Below are positions 35,325 through 44,247 of a stretch of DNA of 64,000 bases, piece after piece. Source of the DNA: Pseudomonadota bacterium (lineage in GTDB: Bacteria > Desulfobacterota > Syntrophobacteria > Syntrophobacterales > Syntrophobacteraceae); NCBI GenBank assembly GCA_023416335.1, contig JAEZHY010000101.1, positions 1-64,000 on the forward strand. The letters run 5' to 3'. Below the pieces are notes generated by a model, which was given only the letters and a program-made list of their open reading frames with translations, ran no database searches and was not told the DNA's origin. Numbering within the stretch: the first letter of the stretch is position 1; every line of letters begins with the position of its first letter. Position numbers and translations under genes: made by a program.

Positions 35325-36023
35325 CGCCAGCCTCCTCCTTGGTGAGTTAAATATTTGCGAACTTATGAGCCTCCTGGTCGGAAAGGAGTAGCGCATCTCG
35401 CCCTTGACCGAAATTATGCGGACGGCTCTCTGATCTACCGCAGTCAAAAATGGTGTCGAGGGCCTCCGATTCAAGGAAAACTGCGGGGCTGTTTTGAAAA
35501 ATCCGAGTCCCCGCTTCATCCAGGTGGGATGAAGTGTGGTGAACAAAAACGCTGACCCAACACGCATGTGGCGAAGAGGAATATTCACCTGAATCCCTCC
35601 TCCATGTCTGCACCGCGATAAGCTGATCCTGTAAATTGACCTTACAATTGTGAATCACATAAAACTGAAAATCTGGAAACGAGAAAAGGGCTACCGGGAT
35701 GATGCAAAGAAGAATGGTACTCAATCAGGTATAAAGCTGAGTTCGAACAAAACCCCGCAAGCTGGCAGTGTGCCAAAATTGTACCATAAGTCAAGGGGTA
35801 TTTAGGGCTATCGGAGCCGGCTAAGATATGAGCAATTTTGATCGGGGAAGAAGCAAGCCGGTTTGTTCCTGTTTAAATACAGGCCGGTCTTCTTCACTTC
35901 GCATGCGCGAAGTGCTTTTCCCTCAAGGTCCTTCTGCTCCTTTCGATGCCATTGATTTCCGCACATCTTGCTCGGATTCCCCGGGTGTGGCGTATCCGAT
36001 TATGGTTTCTGAGGAGAGAAACC
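35325..36023. other. Intergenic, no supported gene
   Basis: Short frames exist on both strands but none has a ribosome site plus a protein-like composition. The part near 35470-35545 has GAGTCCCCGCTTCATCC without a partner arm. The region ends at the frameshifted zinc-knuckle gene. Confidence 0.3.
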
Positions 36024-36256
36024 ATGAAGAAGGTACTATGCGCCAGTTACGGCTCTCGGTTTTTCCCCAACCCAGCATCAAAAATCAGCATTGCTGCGGA
36101 AAGGTCGAATGCCAACGAGCAAGAAAGGCTGCATGGCAGAGGCAAAGGCTTGCAACCGATCCGGATTATCAGGCCGATAAGCGGGATAGCCAAAAGGCCT
36201 GGCTGGATCGCAACCCTACTGCCGCAGCCTTCGTCCTGCCTGCCCGGCCGTCGTGA
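36024..36256 (+). pseudogene. Frameshifted zinc-knuckle protein (C..C-CQRARK type)
   Basis: GAGGAGA precedes an ATG at 36024 that reads MKKVLCASYGSRFFPNP. Near 36076 the sense continues in another frame as IKNQHCCGKVECQRARKAA, then DPDYQADKRDSQKAWLDRNP. Together they form a familiar small protein type: two CxxC-like pairs, then CQRARKxxWQRxxL and DPDYR. These proteins have no known function and are common in deltaproteobacteria. The sequence after WLDRNP also loses the expected ending, so there are at least two lesions. Confidence 0.55.
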
Positions 36257-36420
36257 CAGTTGCAGTTCCTAGATATTCTTTGCGATTTCCGGTTTGGCTC
36301 TGAACCGGGTCACCGCACTCACCTTCCTTCCATTTTCAGCAATTATCGCATCCAAGCAGTGAGAAGGTGAGGCTTCGTTGCTTTCAATTCGTCCAGGGGG
36401 CATGCTTCTCTTCGATCGTG

Positions 36421-36452
36421 GCGGGCGAGCAATGAACTCATTGCTCGCCCGC
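36421..36452. terminator. Perfect long hairpin downstream of the cytochrome gene
   Basis: GCGGGCGAGCAATGA pairs with TCATTGCTCGCCCGC over 15 bases with almost no loop. It lies about 60 bases past the cytochrome stop codon on the minus strand. No T-run; a terminator or mRNA-stabilising role is likely. Confidence 0.55.
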
Positions 36453-36509
36453 GGGAACAATCATATTATCAGATAGTATCAGGCCAAAAGATCTGCTCTG
36501 CCAACCGAA

Positions 36510-37547
36510 TCAATCGGTCCGCGGAATCGCCTTCAGGTAAGAGTAAATTGCACTCAGATCGTTATCGCTCAAACTTTTGACGACGGGCCACGGCATATTC
36601 GAGTAACACGTGCCTATGGTAGACCCCTGGTTCAAGCAGCACCATATGAATACTCCGTTGTAGGTGTAGACATGGCAGTAGGGGCTCGGATATGGATATG
36701 GGTAAGGATAAGGATAAGGATAGGGACCCGGATACGGACCGGGACTAGGATTGGGGCCGGGGTTAGGACCGGGATTGGGGCCAGGGTGAGGACCGGGGTT
36801 AGGATTGGGGCCAGGACCAGGATTGGGCCCGGGATTGGGCCCGGGATTGGGTCCGGGATTGGGTCCGGGATTGGGGCCAGGGTGAGGTCCGGGGTTAGGA
36901 TTGGGACCAGGACCAGGGTTAGGACCAGGATTGGGTCCGGGGTTAGGACCGGGATTAGGACCGGGATTAGGTCCGGGGTTGGGACCAGGATGAGGGCCGG
37001 GGTTAGGTCCAGGGTTGGGGCCCGGATTAGGACCGGGATTGGGTCCGGGATTAGGACCAGGGCGAGGGCCCTGACCTACGAAATCCTCATCGGAAACAGT
37101 TTCAGACAACACCCCAGCAGTCATATCGCCGCCGAACCGCATCACGATCAGGAATGTGTCGAGGTCGTAACCGCCTGGTCGGCCGAATGCATCGGGGGCA
37201 AGGTTGCTCGAACAGACAGACCCTTCACACGTTCCCGTCATGAATCCCTGCAAATTCAACCGGACCCTATCGTCCGTTCCCTGTTGCCGGGACGAATGGC
37301 ATGCGCTGCATCCGACCGAGGAATTGACAAGATAGCTTCCATATCCCACCTGCTGCCAATCTGCCTGATCAAAGGTCAGCGCAACCGGGCTCATTGCCAG
37401 CCCCTGCCTTGCTAGTGCGGAATAGTCCACCGCGATCGAATCGGCAGCCGTCTGCGTCGCACCATTTCCCGCGATGACCGGCAACAAGGGGAAACCGAGC
37501 AACATGAGTGCGATCAGAATGCGTCGTTTAAAACACTTGTCGACCAT
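36510..37547 (-). CDS. Exported cytochrome c-like protein with long Gly-Pro-Asn-Pro insert
   Basis: 345 residues from the ATG at 37547 (AGGAGG nine bases upstream). A signal peptide (RRILIALMLLGFPLLPVIAG) is followed by a class I-like heme site: GSYLVNSSVGCSACHSS. About 125 residues of Gly/Pro/Asn repeats (GPNP units, then PYPYPYP) separate it from a C-terminal segment with MPWPVVKSLSDNDLSAIYSYL, which resembles the axial-Met end of a cytochrome c. So the heme fold seems split by the low-complexity insert. Two cysteines (WCC, GTCYS) precede the Met. Likely periplasmic electron transfer. Confidence 0.75.
   Translation of the reverse strand: MVDKCFKRRILIALMLLGFPLLPVIAGNGATQTAADSIAVDYSALARQGLAMSPVALTFDQADWQQVGYGSYLVNSSVGCSACHSSRQQGTDDRVRLNLQGFMTGTCEGSVCSSNLAPDAFGRPGGYDLDTFLIVMRFGGDMTAGVLSETVSDEDFVGQGPRPGPNPGPNPGPNPGPNPGPNPGPHPGPNPGPNPGPNPGPNPGPNPGPNPGPGPNPNPGPHPGPNPGPNPGPNPGPNPGPNPGPGPNPNPGPHPGPNPGPNPGPNPSPGPYPGPYPYPYPYPYPYPSPYCHVYTYNGVFIWCCLNQGSTIGTCYSNMPWPVVKSLSDNDLSAIYSYLKAIPRTD
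36695..37072. repeat. 12-bp tandem repeat tract encoding GPNP units
   Basis: About 30 degenerate 12-base units (plus-strand sense close to GGTCCGGGATTG) lie within the cytochrome gene. They fall into a higher-order block (four GPNP, then GPGPNPNPGPHP) that is repeated at least twice. This is a slippage-prone minisatellite, all in multiples of three. Confidence 0.8.
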
Positions 37548-37839
37548 AAGCATCTTCCTCCTGCAATGAGAGGCACACCTTGATAAATCATTTGGACGAA
37601 GGGGCACACTACAGGGAACCTTGATTCGGGACAATCAGACAAACCCGGTAAATAAGCGTAAGTAATCAGGTATTCCAGGCGGTGAGTTCCTGTAGGATCC
37701 TATTTTGGAGTGGGGGATTGCCTGCCTGCCGGCATCCACGTATTAGAAATTTTGTATACCCCAGCGAGACAGCAGCCGAAACCGGTGCAGTTCGTTGCCG
37801 AAGGGAATAGTTCATACGCGCTGGCTGGAGCATGATGGC

Positions 37840-38071
37840 GTGAGGCGCCATAGTGCGGCGTTTAAGCCCAAGGTGGCGCTGGAAGCGGTTAAAGGGCGGA
37901 AGACCGTCTCTGAACCGGCCAGTGGAATTCGGTGTTCATCCCAATCTGATCAACAAATGGAAAAAGCGTGCAGTCGAAGAAGTGCCGGGTGTATTCTCCG
38001 GGAAAAAAGAGAAGGTCGAAAAAGAGAGCCGACAGCTTGAATCAGAGCTGTACAGACAAATAGGACAGTTT
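37840..38071 (+). pseudogene. IS3-family transposase orfA remnant
   Basis: Reads VRRHSAAFKPKVALEAVKGR, then after a one-base insertion near 37924 continues as EFGVHPNLINKWKKRAVEE, FSGKKEKVEKESRQLESELYRQIGQ. This is the helix-turn-helix orfA of IS3-group elements. The usual end (about ten more residues) and the whole of orfB are missing, and no terminal inverted repeats were found. A dead fragment. Confidence 0.85.
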
Positions 38072-38304
38072 TCCAATACATCCAGCAGGCAGCAGACGGC
38101 TGTTTGCGCATATCGTGAGCCCTGCCGGAGAAGCCTGTTATTCCTATCCGTGTATGATGCAAAGGAATTTGGTCTGGACCCCTTTAGATTGGAAATTTCG
38201 AGGTGATAAGGTTTGCAGGGGATGAAGTCGGCATATGGAATCCTAAGAAGTCTATTGCGTTTGTAACCGTCCAATGCCCGCCCAACATCCCCCCCGTAGG
38301 CCGC

Positions 38305-39828
38305 TCAAGCAGCCTCTGCGCTATCCGGACCCTGACCTCTTCGTGTTTTAAGGTCCGGTCGACGCTGACCGCGCTTTTGGGCCTGCTTCGCGCTGAGGTA
38401 CTCCAACGCGATCCGCTGAAACACCTCTGCTTGTGTAGGATAGCAGTGGATTGCCTCGGCCAGCGCCTCCATCGACAGCTTGCTCGTGATAGCCAGCGTC
38501 AGCTCGCTGATCATTTCCCCGGCGTGCGCCGCCACCAGTGTTGCCCCAACGATTTCGCCGGTCCCTTTGCGGGTGTAGATTTCTGCGAACCCTTCTTCTT
38601 CTCCATCAATAAATGCACGCTCCACCTTCGAAAGTTCCAGGAAATATGTGTCCAGGGCGACACCCTCGTCGGCTGCCATAACCGGGGTCAAACCGACTGC
38701 GGCTATTTCAGGGTCGGTATAGGTACAGTGCGGGATGACCAGATTGCGCGCCCGGCGGTTGGCTCCGTCCAGAGCATTTTCGACGCACAGCCTTGCAGTA
38801 GCCATTGCTGCGTGCGTGTACTTTTCCGGGAACGCAACATCGCCGGCAGCGTAGACGGCCGGGTTACTCGTCCGCAGGTAATCGTCAGTCTCAACGCCCC
38901 CATCTCTTAGTCGTATTCCTGCGGCTTCCAGCCCCAGCCCTTCAGTGTTTGCCTTGCGGCCGATGCCCAGCAGGAGCGCATCATACTCGAATTCCAGCGT
39001 CCCGGCCCGGCCTTGGGCGACCAGCCGGCCGTTTGCCACCCGAACTGCCCTGAATCCGAAGTGCAGACGTATTCCATCGCGCTCGAACCTCCGGCGCAAC
39101 AGTTCGCCGGCTTTCGGTTCGTCCTTCGGCAACAGGTTGTTTCTGGAGTGGATAAGATCAACCTCGCTTCCCAGCAGGCGGAATGCCTGGGCCAATTCGC
39201 AGCCGAGCGGCCCGCCCCCGAGTACGACCAGCCTCCGAGGGATTTCGGTCAAGGAAAAGACGGTTTCGTTTGTCAAATATTCGTCCTCTCGGAGCCCTTC
39301 AATTCTTGGCGTGGCGGCACGGGAGCCGGTTGCGATCACCGCCTTGTCGAAATAGAGCTTACGACCGTCTACTTGTACCTCGTTCGGCCCGGTAAAGCCG
39401 GTGTGGCCGAGATAGACGTCTACACCGGCCTGTGCGACCACTTGGACGGCGTCCCCGGCACTGCTCATGGACCGAATTCGGCGGACTCGTTCCATGACCT
39501 CCGCGAAATCGGCTGGCGGGGTTGAATTCAGCCGGAAGCCGAAATCAGATCCCCTCCCGGCCTCGTGCACTGCTCGAGCGCTTCGGATCAGCGCCTTGCT
39601 CGGCGTACAGCCGAAGTTGACGCAGGTCCCGCCGGTCAGGAACTGTTCTGTCATGGCAACGCGGTGGCCGCCTGCTGCGGCCGTCAATGCGGCTACCAGC
39701 CCGGCTGGACCTCCGCCAATGACAACCAGATCGTAATCACCACCGGGTGGATTCCGCCAGTCCGGCGGATGGCCCTGGTTGATCGTGCGCTGGTTGTATG
39801 CATCTGCAGGGAATAATTTGACAATCAT
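38305..39828 (-). CDS. Mercuric-reductase-like pyridine nucleotide-disulfide oxidoreductase
   Basis: 507 residues. FAD-binding VVIGGGPAGLVAALTAAAGG, redox-active GGTCVNFGCTPSKALIRS, NAD(P)-binding VVLGGGPLGCELAQAF, and the second FAD site YAAGDVAF are all present. The C-terminal dimerisation domain ends LAEAIHCYPTQAEVFQRIAL. The final Cys-Cys pair of true MerA is absent, as is the N-terminal metal-binding domain; a disordered basic tail takes their place. It therefore probably reduces a disulfide or quinone rather than mercury. A ribosome site (AAAGGA) precedes the ATG. Confidence 0.87.
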   Translation of the reverse strand: MIVKLFPADAYNQRTINQGHPPDWRNPPGGDYDLVVIGGGPAGLVAALTAAAGGHRVAMTEQFLTGGTCVNFGCTPSKALIRSARAVHEAGRGSDFGFRLNSTPPADFAEVMERVRRIRSMSSAGDAVQVVAQAGVDVYLGHTGFTGPNEVQVDGRKLYFDKAVIATGSRAATPRIEGLREDEYLTNETVFSLTEIPRRLVVLGGGPLGCELAQAFRLLGSEVDLIHSRNNLLPKDEPKAGELLRRRFERDGIRLHFGFRAVRVANGRLVAQGRAGTLEFEYDALLLGIGRKANTEGLGLEAAGIRLRDGGVETDDYLRTSNPAVYAAGDVAFPEKYTHAAMATARLCVENALDGANRRARNLVIPHCTYTDPEIAAVGLTPVMAADEGVALDTYFLELSKVERAFIDGEEEGFAEIYTRKGTGEIVGATLVAAHAGEMISELTLAITSKLSMEALAEAIHCYPTQAEVFQRIALEYLSAKQAQKRGQRRPDLKTRRGQGPDSAEAA

Positions 39829-40363
39829 CCAACATCCTTTCTAAGGTTATTTGCTAATAAATATAGCTACTTATCCGTATGCATCAACTTGGCCTTCTTG
39901 AGCATGCACCCCGGTTGCTGCGCCTTCACTATCCAGATCGTCACGATCTGATTTGAAGGCATCCGGATGGATGATCAGGCTTCGAAGAGAGTGTCTGGCC
40001 AGTTTGGATTATGAGGCATCACGTAGAGATGGGCAGGGTGCCAAAGGCTGGAGACGGGGCGCCCCGATTTTTACCTCAGGAATGTAGAAGGCTCTCTCGT
40101 CAGCCTCCACTTCCCGTTGAAACGTGGGGGATACCGAGATCTTAATTACAAGGAAAGTTATTACGCCTATAGAAGCTACAGAAGTGGATTCCCGAGCCCG
40201 AATAAAGTCCATGGCGAAGCCCTCCGGGAGGCAACAGAGGGCCCCACAGCAATCAGGGATCCGGTTTGAAATCCAGCCTTGCGATCCCGGCAGATCCATT
40301 GCTTATCCGTTCCGGACAGCTTGCCCTGACGGCCGATCAACTAAACACTGCCGGTTTTGAAAG
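39829..40363. other. Intergenic, no supported gene
   Basis: Several short frames on both strands lack ribosome sites and familiar sequence. An AT-rich patch at 39845-39880 should be the promoter of the flavoprotein gene. I see no repeat or stable hairpin. Confidence 0.3.
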
Positions 40364-40807
40364 TTAACCGCGTCTCTTTTTGACTAGTTCCTCTATCTGG
40401 TCAATGTGCATTTTTCGATGGATGGACCTATAGAGCGGATGTTTACCAATCTTTTCTTCGATTTCGGATGCAAGTTCCGGGGAACAGGCTGCAATTTCAG
40501 TGTCGATAACCTTGGCGGCCGTGACGGCAAGGTTGGCTGCAGCTCTTGGTGGTACTGCGAGCCAGGTGGGGAGCAGCGTCTCATTCATTACATCGATGTC
40601 GATCGGCGACGGTTCGACCCCGCTTGTTTTCCATTTGCGAAGCAACACGGTCGCTCTCCAGTCCCAAAACGCAAGATGGGCAAAGGCAACCGAAACGGTC
40701 CAGTCGGTTCCCATAGGCAGGTTCAATTCATCATCCGACAGGCGCTCCGCGAGGGAGGTCAATCTTTTCAACTCACCGGCATTTTCCGCAACAATCGGTC
40801 TATCCAT
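40364..40807 (-). CDS. DinB-like / maleylpyruvate-isomerase-N-type protein
   Basis: 147 residues with an AGGAGG site seven bases before the ATG. The four-helix pattern matches DinB/MDMPI proteins: ELKRLTSLAERLSDDEL, then TVSVAFAHLAFWDWRAT with the first metal His, and a C-terminal LYRSIHRKMHIDQIEEL with further His ligands. These proteins bind a divalent metal and often a low-molecular-weight thiol; the specific role is unknown. Single gene. Confidence 0.8.
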   Translation of the reverse strand: MDRPIVAENAGELKRLTSLAERLSDDELNLPMGTDWTVSVAFAHLAFWDWRATVLLRKWKTSGVEPSPIDIDVMNETLLPTWLAVPPRAAANLAVTAAKVIDTEIAACSPELASEIEEKIGKHPLYRSIHRKMHIDQIEELVKKRRG

Positions 40808-40849
40808 GGAAGCTCCTCCTGTTTACTCCGTTGATTGTTCTTAGTGAAC

Positions 40850-40945
40850 TTCAGAAAAGTGAACGGTGAGCGGCGCAGGGTGCGGGAGCGGAGCGGGGTA
40901 AAGCTTTACCGTGCCCACCCTACGCGACTCACCGTTTACTTGTTT
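40850..40945. repeat. Dispersed repeat fragment
   Basis: GTGAACGGTGAGCG near 40860 and CGACTCACCGTTTAC near 40925 form imperfect inverted arms around GGGGTAAAGCTTTACCGTGCCCACC. The same words occur at 17038-17090 and 60205-60235. It lies between convergent-side ends of the DinB gene region and the bat operon. Confidence 0.6.
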
Positions 40946-41010
40946 TTACATTACACCTTCCAGGCCAATGCTTACACGCCGATTGGAAGTAACAGAGCCC
41001 GGGCCGTCTC

Positions 41011-42459
41011 TCAGAAAATCCGGGCACTGGAGGCCGGCACCCAGCAGGCTGCCCTGCTGTAAATCATTATGTGAAGCCAGCCGGGACGTTTTTCAAGAAG
41101 TGTGAACTCGACACCCGAGTGGAGCGGGCGCTCGAATGCCGGATCGAAAGCGAAACTGTCGCCTGTACGTCCGGTCACAGCTTCCGCGACGATTATCCCG
41201 GACTTCCCCGCGGAACCCGAATATGCCTGAAAGACAACAAGGGAAAAGAACAGGACAGTCGCTCCGGCCGCTGAATAAACTGCATATTTGAGCCACGTCC
41301 GTCTGCAGAACAGGTAAGCTGACCGAAAGGTCCAGAACAGGTACCAGCAGCCTGAAAAAATCCAAATCGTCCCGGCGGAGAGCGCCTTACCCTTCAGGAA
41401 TTCCATCCCATTCGTCCTGCCGGCCTGATCTGGCATTCCCACACCGCTCACCCTGCTTCGTGCAAATTTAAGGTTGCGTGCAAGGGCGGGATCGCCCGGA
41501 ATCATACGCTCCGCCAAGAGATAGTTGAATATGGCCGGTCCAGGGGCGCCCATCCGGAGATAGCAATTCCCGATGTTGAAGTAGAGGCGGCCGTTCTCGA
41601 TGCCTCCCGCGCGCACGATGGTTTCGAAATAAAGCGCGGCCTTTTGAAACAGATCCGAAGCCCGGGCGGAGTCGGCATACGCCATTTCGACAGCCCGCTC
41701 GAACGAATTCCGGCCTTTTCGTTGAAGCTCATTGATTCGATCGGCGTCCAACCCGTATACCGTCCTCACCGCGCAGATGAGAACCACCGCCGAAAGGGCT
41801 GCGAACGGGAGCCATGTTTTGTGCTTCTTTCCGGCGGAGCAAAACACCTGCCCATCAATTCTTGTCGCAACGTCCATTGCTTCAGCGACAAGTTCCGGCC
41901 ATTTCAAGGGCGGCTCAACCCCGTCGCCAAAACACTCCCGCTCGCAAACGACCCGGATCCGCCCAAACTCGGCCCGGGCGGAAGCATCGATTCCCCTGTT
42001 CCGCAGGAGGCCGTCGAAGTCGGCGAGGGTAAAACCATCGGTTCGAGCCGAAAATTTGTCGCTCAAAAAGGAGTTGAAGGCACGAAGAAGCCGGCGGCAT
42101 TCCTCAGGGCCTGCTTTCCTGCATTGCGCAAGTTCCTCTGCGCTCCTCCGGAAACGGGCGAGCGCGGATCGGGATCGGAACTCCGGTGAGTTCCTCCAGC
42201 GCATTCTCCTTTCCAAGCCCGATAACAGAAGGAAGATGAGCGGAGGGGCAACCAGAAAGGCCGCGCCGGGCCAGGATGTGAGCAGGCATTCAATAGAGAG
42301 ACACCGCCCGGACAGGAGTTCGGGACCCTCATAGTTGGCCGCGATTTCCTGAAAGGTCCGGATGTCGGGACCGGCGGTCCAGGCCGGCACCGGCTCCGCA
42401 CAGATGAAAGCGAGCCAAAATGCAGGAAGCAGGATTGCGATCCATAATCGACGACCCAT
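41011..42459 (-). CDS. BatE-like protein: BatD-C-terminal-like helical region, TPR and SH3-like end
   Basis: 482 residues, last gene of the moxR-bat operon; its ATG begins one base after the preceding TGA. A signal or anchor segment is followed by a periplasmic stretch and a membrane helix (AAFLVAPPLIFLLLSG). A cytoplasmic helical domain comes next (RRLLRAFNSFLSDKFSARTD) that resembles the C-terminus of BatD. After another membrane helix come TPR-type repeats (NGRLYFNIGNCYLRMGAPG), two more helices and an SH3-like tail (EAVTGRTGDSFAF ... RPGWLHIMIYS). It likely scaffolds the membrane complex in the periplasm. Confidence 0.75.
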   Translation of the reverse strand: MGRRLWIAILLPAFWLAFICAEPVPAWTAGPDIRTFQEIAANYEGPELLSGRCLSIECLLTSWPGAAFLVAPPLIFLLLSGLERRMRWRNSPEFRSRSALARFRRSAEELAQCRKAGPEECRRLLRAFNSFLSDKFSARTDGFTLADFDGLLRNRGIDASARAEFGRIRVVCERECFGDGVEPPLKWPELVAEAMDVATRIDGQVFCSAGKKHKTWLPFAALSAVVLICAVRTVYGLDADRINELQRKGRNSFERAVEMAYADSARASDLFQKAALYFETIVRAGGIENGRLYFNIGNCYLRMGAPGPAIFNYLLAERMIPGDPALARNLKFARSRVSGVGMPDQAGRTNGMEFLKGKALSAGTIWIFSGCWYLFWTFRSAYLFCRRTWLKYAVYSAAGATVLFFSLVVFQAYSGSAGKSGIIVAEAVTGRTGDSFAFDPAFERPLHSGVEFTLLEKRPGWLHIMIYSRAACWVPASSARIF

Positions 42460-42460
42460 A

Positions 42461-43258
42461 TCACCAATCCTTTACGGCCGCATCGCCGCTTCGGGAGGCC
42501 CGCTGAAACTTGCTCTGGTCTTCGGCTTCCTCGCGCAGTATGTCTGCCGGCGTCTCGCGGGGATCGCCCGGCATCCGTTGCCTGTATTTTGCCGCGCTTC
42601 CCTGTCGATTCGTGTTCTCCGGGAGCAACTGCCCGGGAGAATTCCCTGCAGGTTCGTCCCTGGTTTTATCCCTTTGCGACTCATCCGAGGAGTCGTCCTT
42701 TATGGTCACATCGCGGTTATTATTGGATGTCGCATCCGGGCGAATCTTCTCCTGAATCCTGAAAACAGCCAGCCGCGCGCTCTCGATCCCCCTTCCGGCT
42801 TCCGGGCGATAGCCGGGATCGAGCTTCACAGCCTCTTTGTAATGCCTGATCGCAAGGCCAATGAGTTCCATAGCCTCCTGCTCGGATTTATCATTCTGGA
42901 GCGCCTCGCGATTGGCTGCGCACCCGAGGTTGAATTCAGCCTTTGCCCTGAGGGGGCTCCGCCGGCAAAGCATAACCGCGCGTCCGTATGCATCCCGGGC
43001 CTTGTCGAATTCTCCGTTCTGGAAATGGGCATTTCCCTTGTTGAGAAGGACCTCGGGGGAATCCGGCATCAGTTCGAGTGCCCGGTCGTAAAACTCCAGA
43101 GCTTGAGAGAACCTTGCCTCGCCGTAGCTCCGGTTTCCTGAAGCGATAAGGTCGCGTGGCGAAGTCCCGCCGGCATGGGCAGTGAAAACCAGCAGGAGCG
43201 CCAGAATCGGACCGGCTGCGCCCTGAATCAATCCATGTAGCGAAAGCACGCTTTTCAT
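42461..43258 (-). CDS. BatC-like TPR protein
   Basis: 265 residues, starting within the stop of the VWA gene upstream (one-base overlap). A signal peptide (GPILALLLVFTAHAGG) is followed by TPR motifs (SQALEFYDRALELMPDSPEV, GNAHFQNGEFDKARDAYGRA, HYKEAVKLDPGYRPE) and a long, charged, disordered tail of Asn/Asp/Arg (about 175-265). In Bacteroides BatC works with BatA, BatB and BatD in a periplasmic complex important for stress tolerance. Confidence 0.82.
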   Translation of the reverse strand: MKSVLSLHGLIQGAAGPILALLLVFTAHAGGTSPRDLIASGNRSYGEARFSQALEFYDRALELMPDSPEVLLNKGNAHFQNGEFDKARDAYGRAVMLCRRSPLRAKAEFNLGCAANREALQNDKSEQEAMELIGLAIRHYKEAVKLDPGYRPEAGRGIESARLAVFRIQEKIRPDATSNNNRDVTIKDDSSDESQRDKTRDEPAGNSPGQLLPENTNRQGSAAKYRQRMPGDPRETPADILREEAEDQSKFQRASRSGDAAVKDW

Positions 43259-44247
43259 TACTTCTTCTTTCTTTCGCCGATCAACGATTCAAGGCAAAGC
43301 AGACCGAGCGCAAGTGCGAGCAGGAGCGGAAACCTTTCCTCGCGGCGGAATATTGTTCTGGTATCCGGCCGGGAATCACCGGCAGGCTGGGGTGCTTCGC
43401 TGAAAAGGTTTCTGAAATCGAGGTTTGTCTTTGCCAGATCGATACATTTCCCTCCGGGTGTCGCCTCGGCTATCCGCCCGAGGAGCGCGGAATTCTGCCT
43501 GGTTCGCACTTCGCTGCCGTTCCAGGTAAGAAACCCTCGCCCGCCGGGGTCGTCCGGGACGGGGATGGGCTCCCCTTCGGCCTCGTCTCCGATTCCGGCG
43601 GCTATGATGCGTATTCCGCGATCACGCGCCTCCCGGGCTTCCTTCAATGGATCGCCTTCCAGTGTTTCCCCGTCGCTCACGAGAACGAGGTCCGCGAACC
43701 GGCCCTCTTCCCCGGGCACCTCCTCGCATGCCTTGTGGATGCCCGCGCCGATAGACGTCCCACCCAGGGGTACGCTTTCGGGGCTCAAATCCTTCAGTGC
43801 AAGCTTGAAAAAGCTGAGGTCCGTTGTGAGAGGGCATTTCAGGGCCGCGCTGCCGGCAAAGGCCACCAATGCGACCCGCTGGCCCTCCAGGGCGTTAGCC
43901 ATGTAGCTCACTGCCAGCTTGGCCTTTTCGAGCCGGTTCGGGGATGCATCACGTGCAAGCATGCTTCGCGAGACGTCGAGTACGAAGACCACGTTCCGGC
44001 CACTACCCTGGACCACCTGCTGGTTTTCGTTCCACGAAGGTCGGCACACGGCGGCTGCCAACAGGAGAACGGCCGTTCCCGTAATTGCATGCTTTACGAT
44101 ACGTCTCGCGCGGCTTGCCTCGACCATCCCGGCGAACTTCGCCAGGCCCCGCCTTCGCCGGAAGAACGCGTAAGCGTAAAAGGAGGCCAGAACCGGCACG
44201 GCGAGAAGGAGCCACGCCATTTCGGGCGCGCCGATCCTCAAGTTCAT
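43258..44247 (-). CDS. BatB-like von Willebrand factor A protein
   Basis: 329 residues. N-terminal membrane helices (WLLLAVPVLASFYAYAF and HAITGTAVLLLAAAV) flank a short basic loop. The VWA domain has the metal-ion-dependent adhesion site VLDVSRSMLARD (DxSxS), the Thr/Gly LGGTSIGAGI, and VLVSDGETLEGD. A final membrane helix (FPLLLALALGLLCLESLIG) is followed by a basic tail. Overlaps the batA gene by four bases. Confidence 0.88.
   Translation of the reverse strand: MNLRIGAPEMAWLLLAVPVLASFYAYAFFRRRRGLAKFAGMVEASRARRIVKHAITGTAVLLLAAAVCRPSWNENQQVVQGSGRNVVFVLDVSRSMLARDASPNRLEKAKLAVSYMANALEGQRVALVAFAGSAALKCPLTTDLSFFKLALKDLSPESVPLGGTSIGAGIHKACEEVPGEEGRFADLVLVSDGETLEGDPLKEAREARDRGIRIIAAGIGDEAEGEPIPVPDDPGGRGFLTWNGSEVRTRQNSALLGRIAEATPGGKCIDLAKTNLDFRNLFSEAPQPAGDSRPDTRTIFRREERFPLLLALALGLLCLESLIGERKKK

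Noticed and set aside
36695..37072. CRISPR-like regular repeats
   Set aside because: Units are 12 bases, contiguous, without spacers, and keep a reading frame.
36672..37415. Plus-strand Gly/Arg/Ile repeat protein (GIGARVRTG type)
   Set aside because: It is the complementary reading of the GPNP minisatellite; the minus strand has the signal peptide, heme site and ribosome site.
40009..40360. Small frames on both strands before the DinB-like gene
   Set aside because: Neither strand has a start signal or family resemblance.
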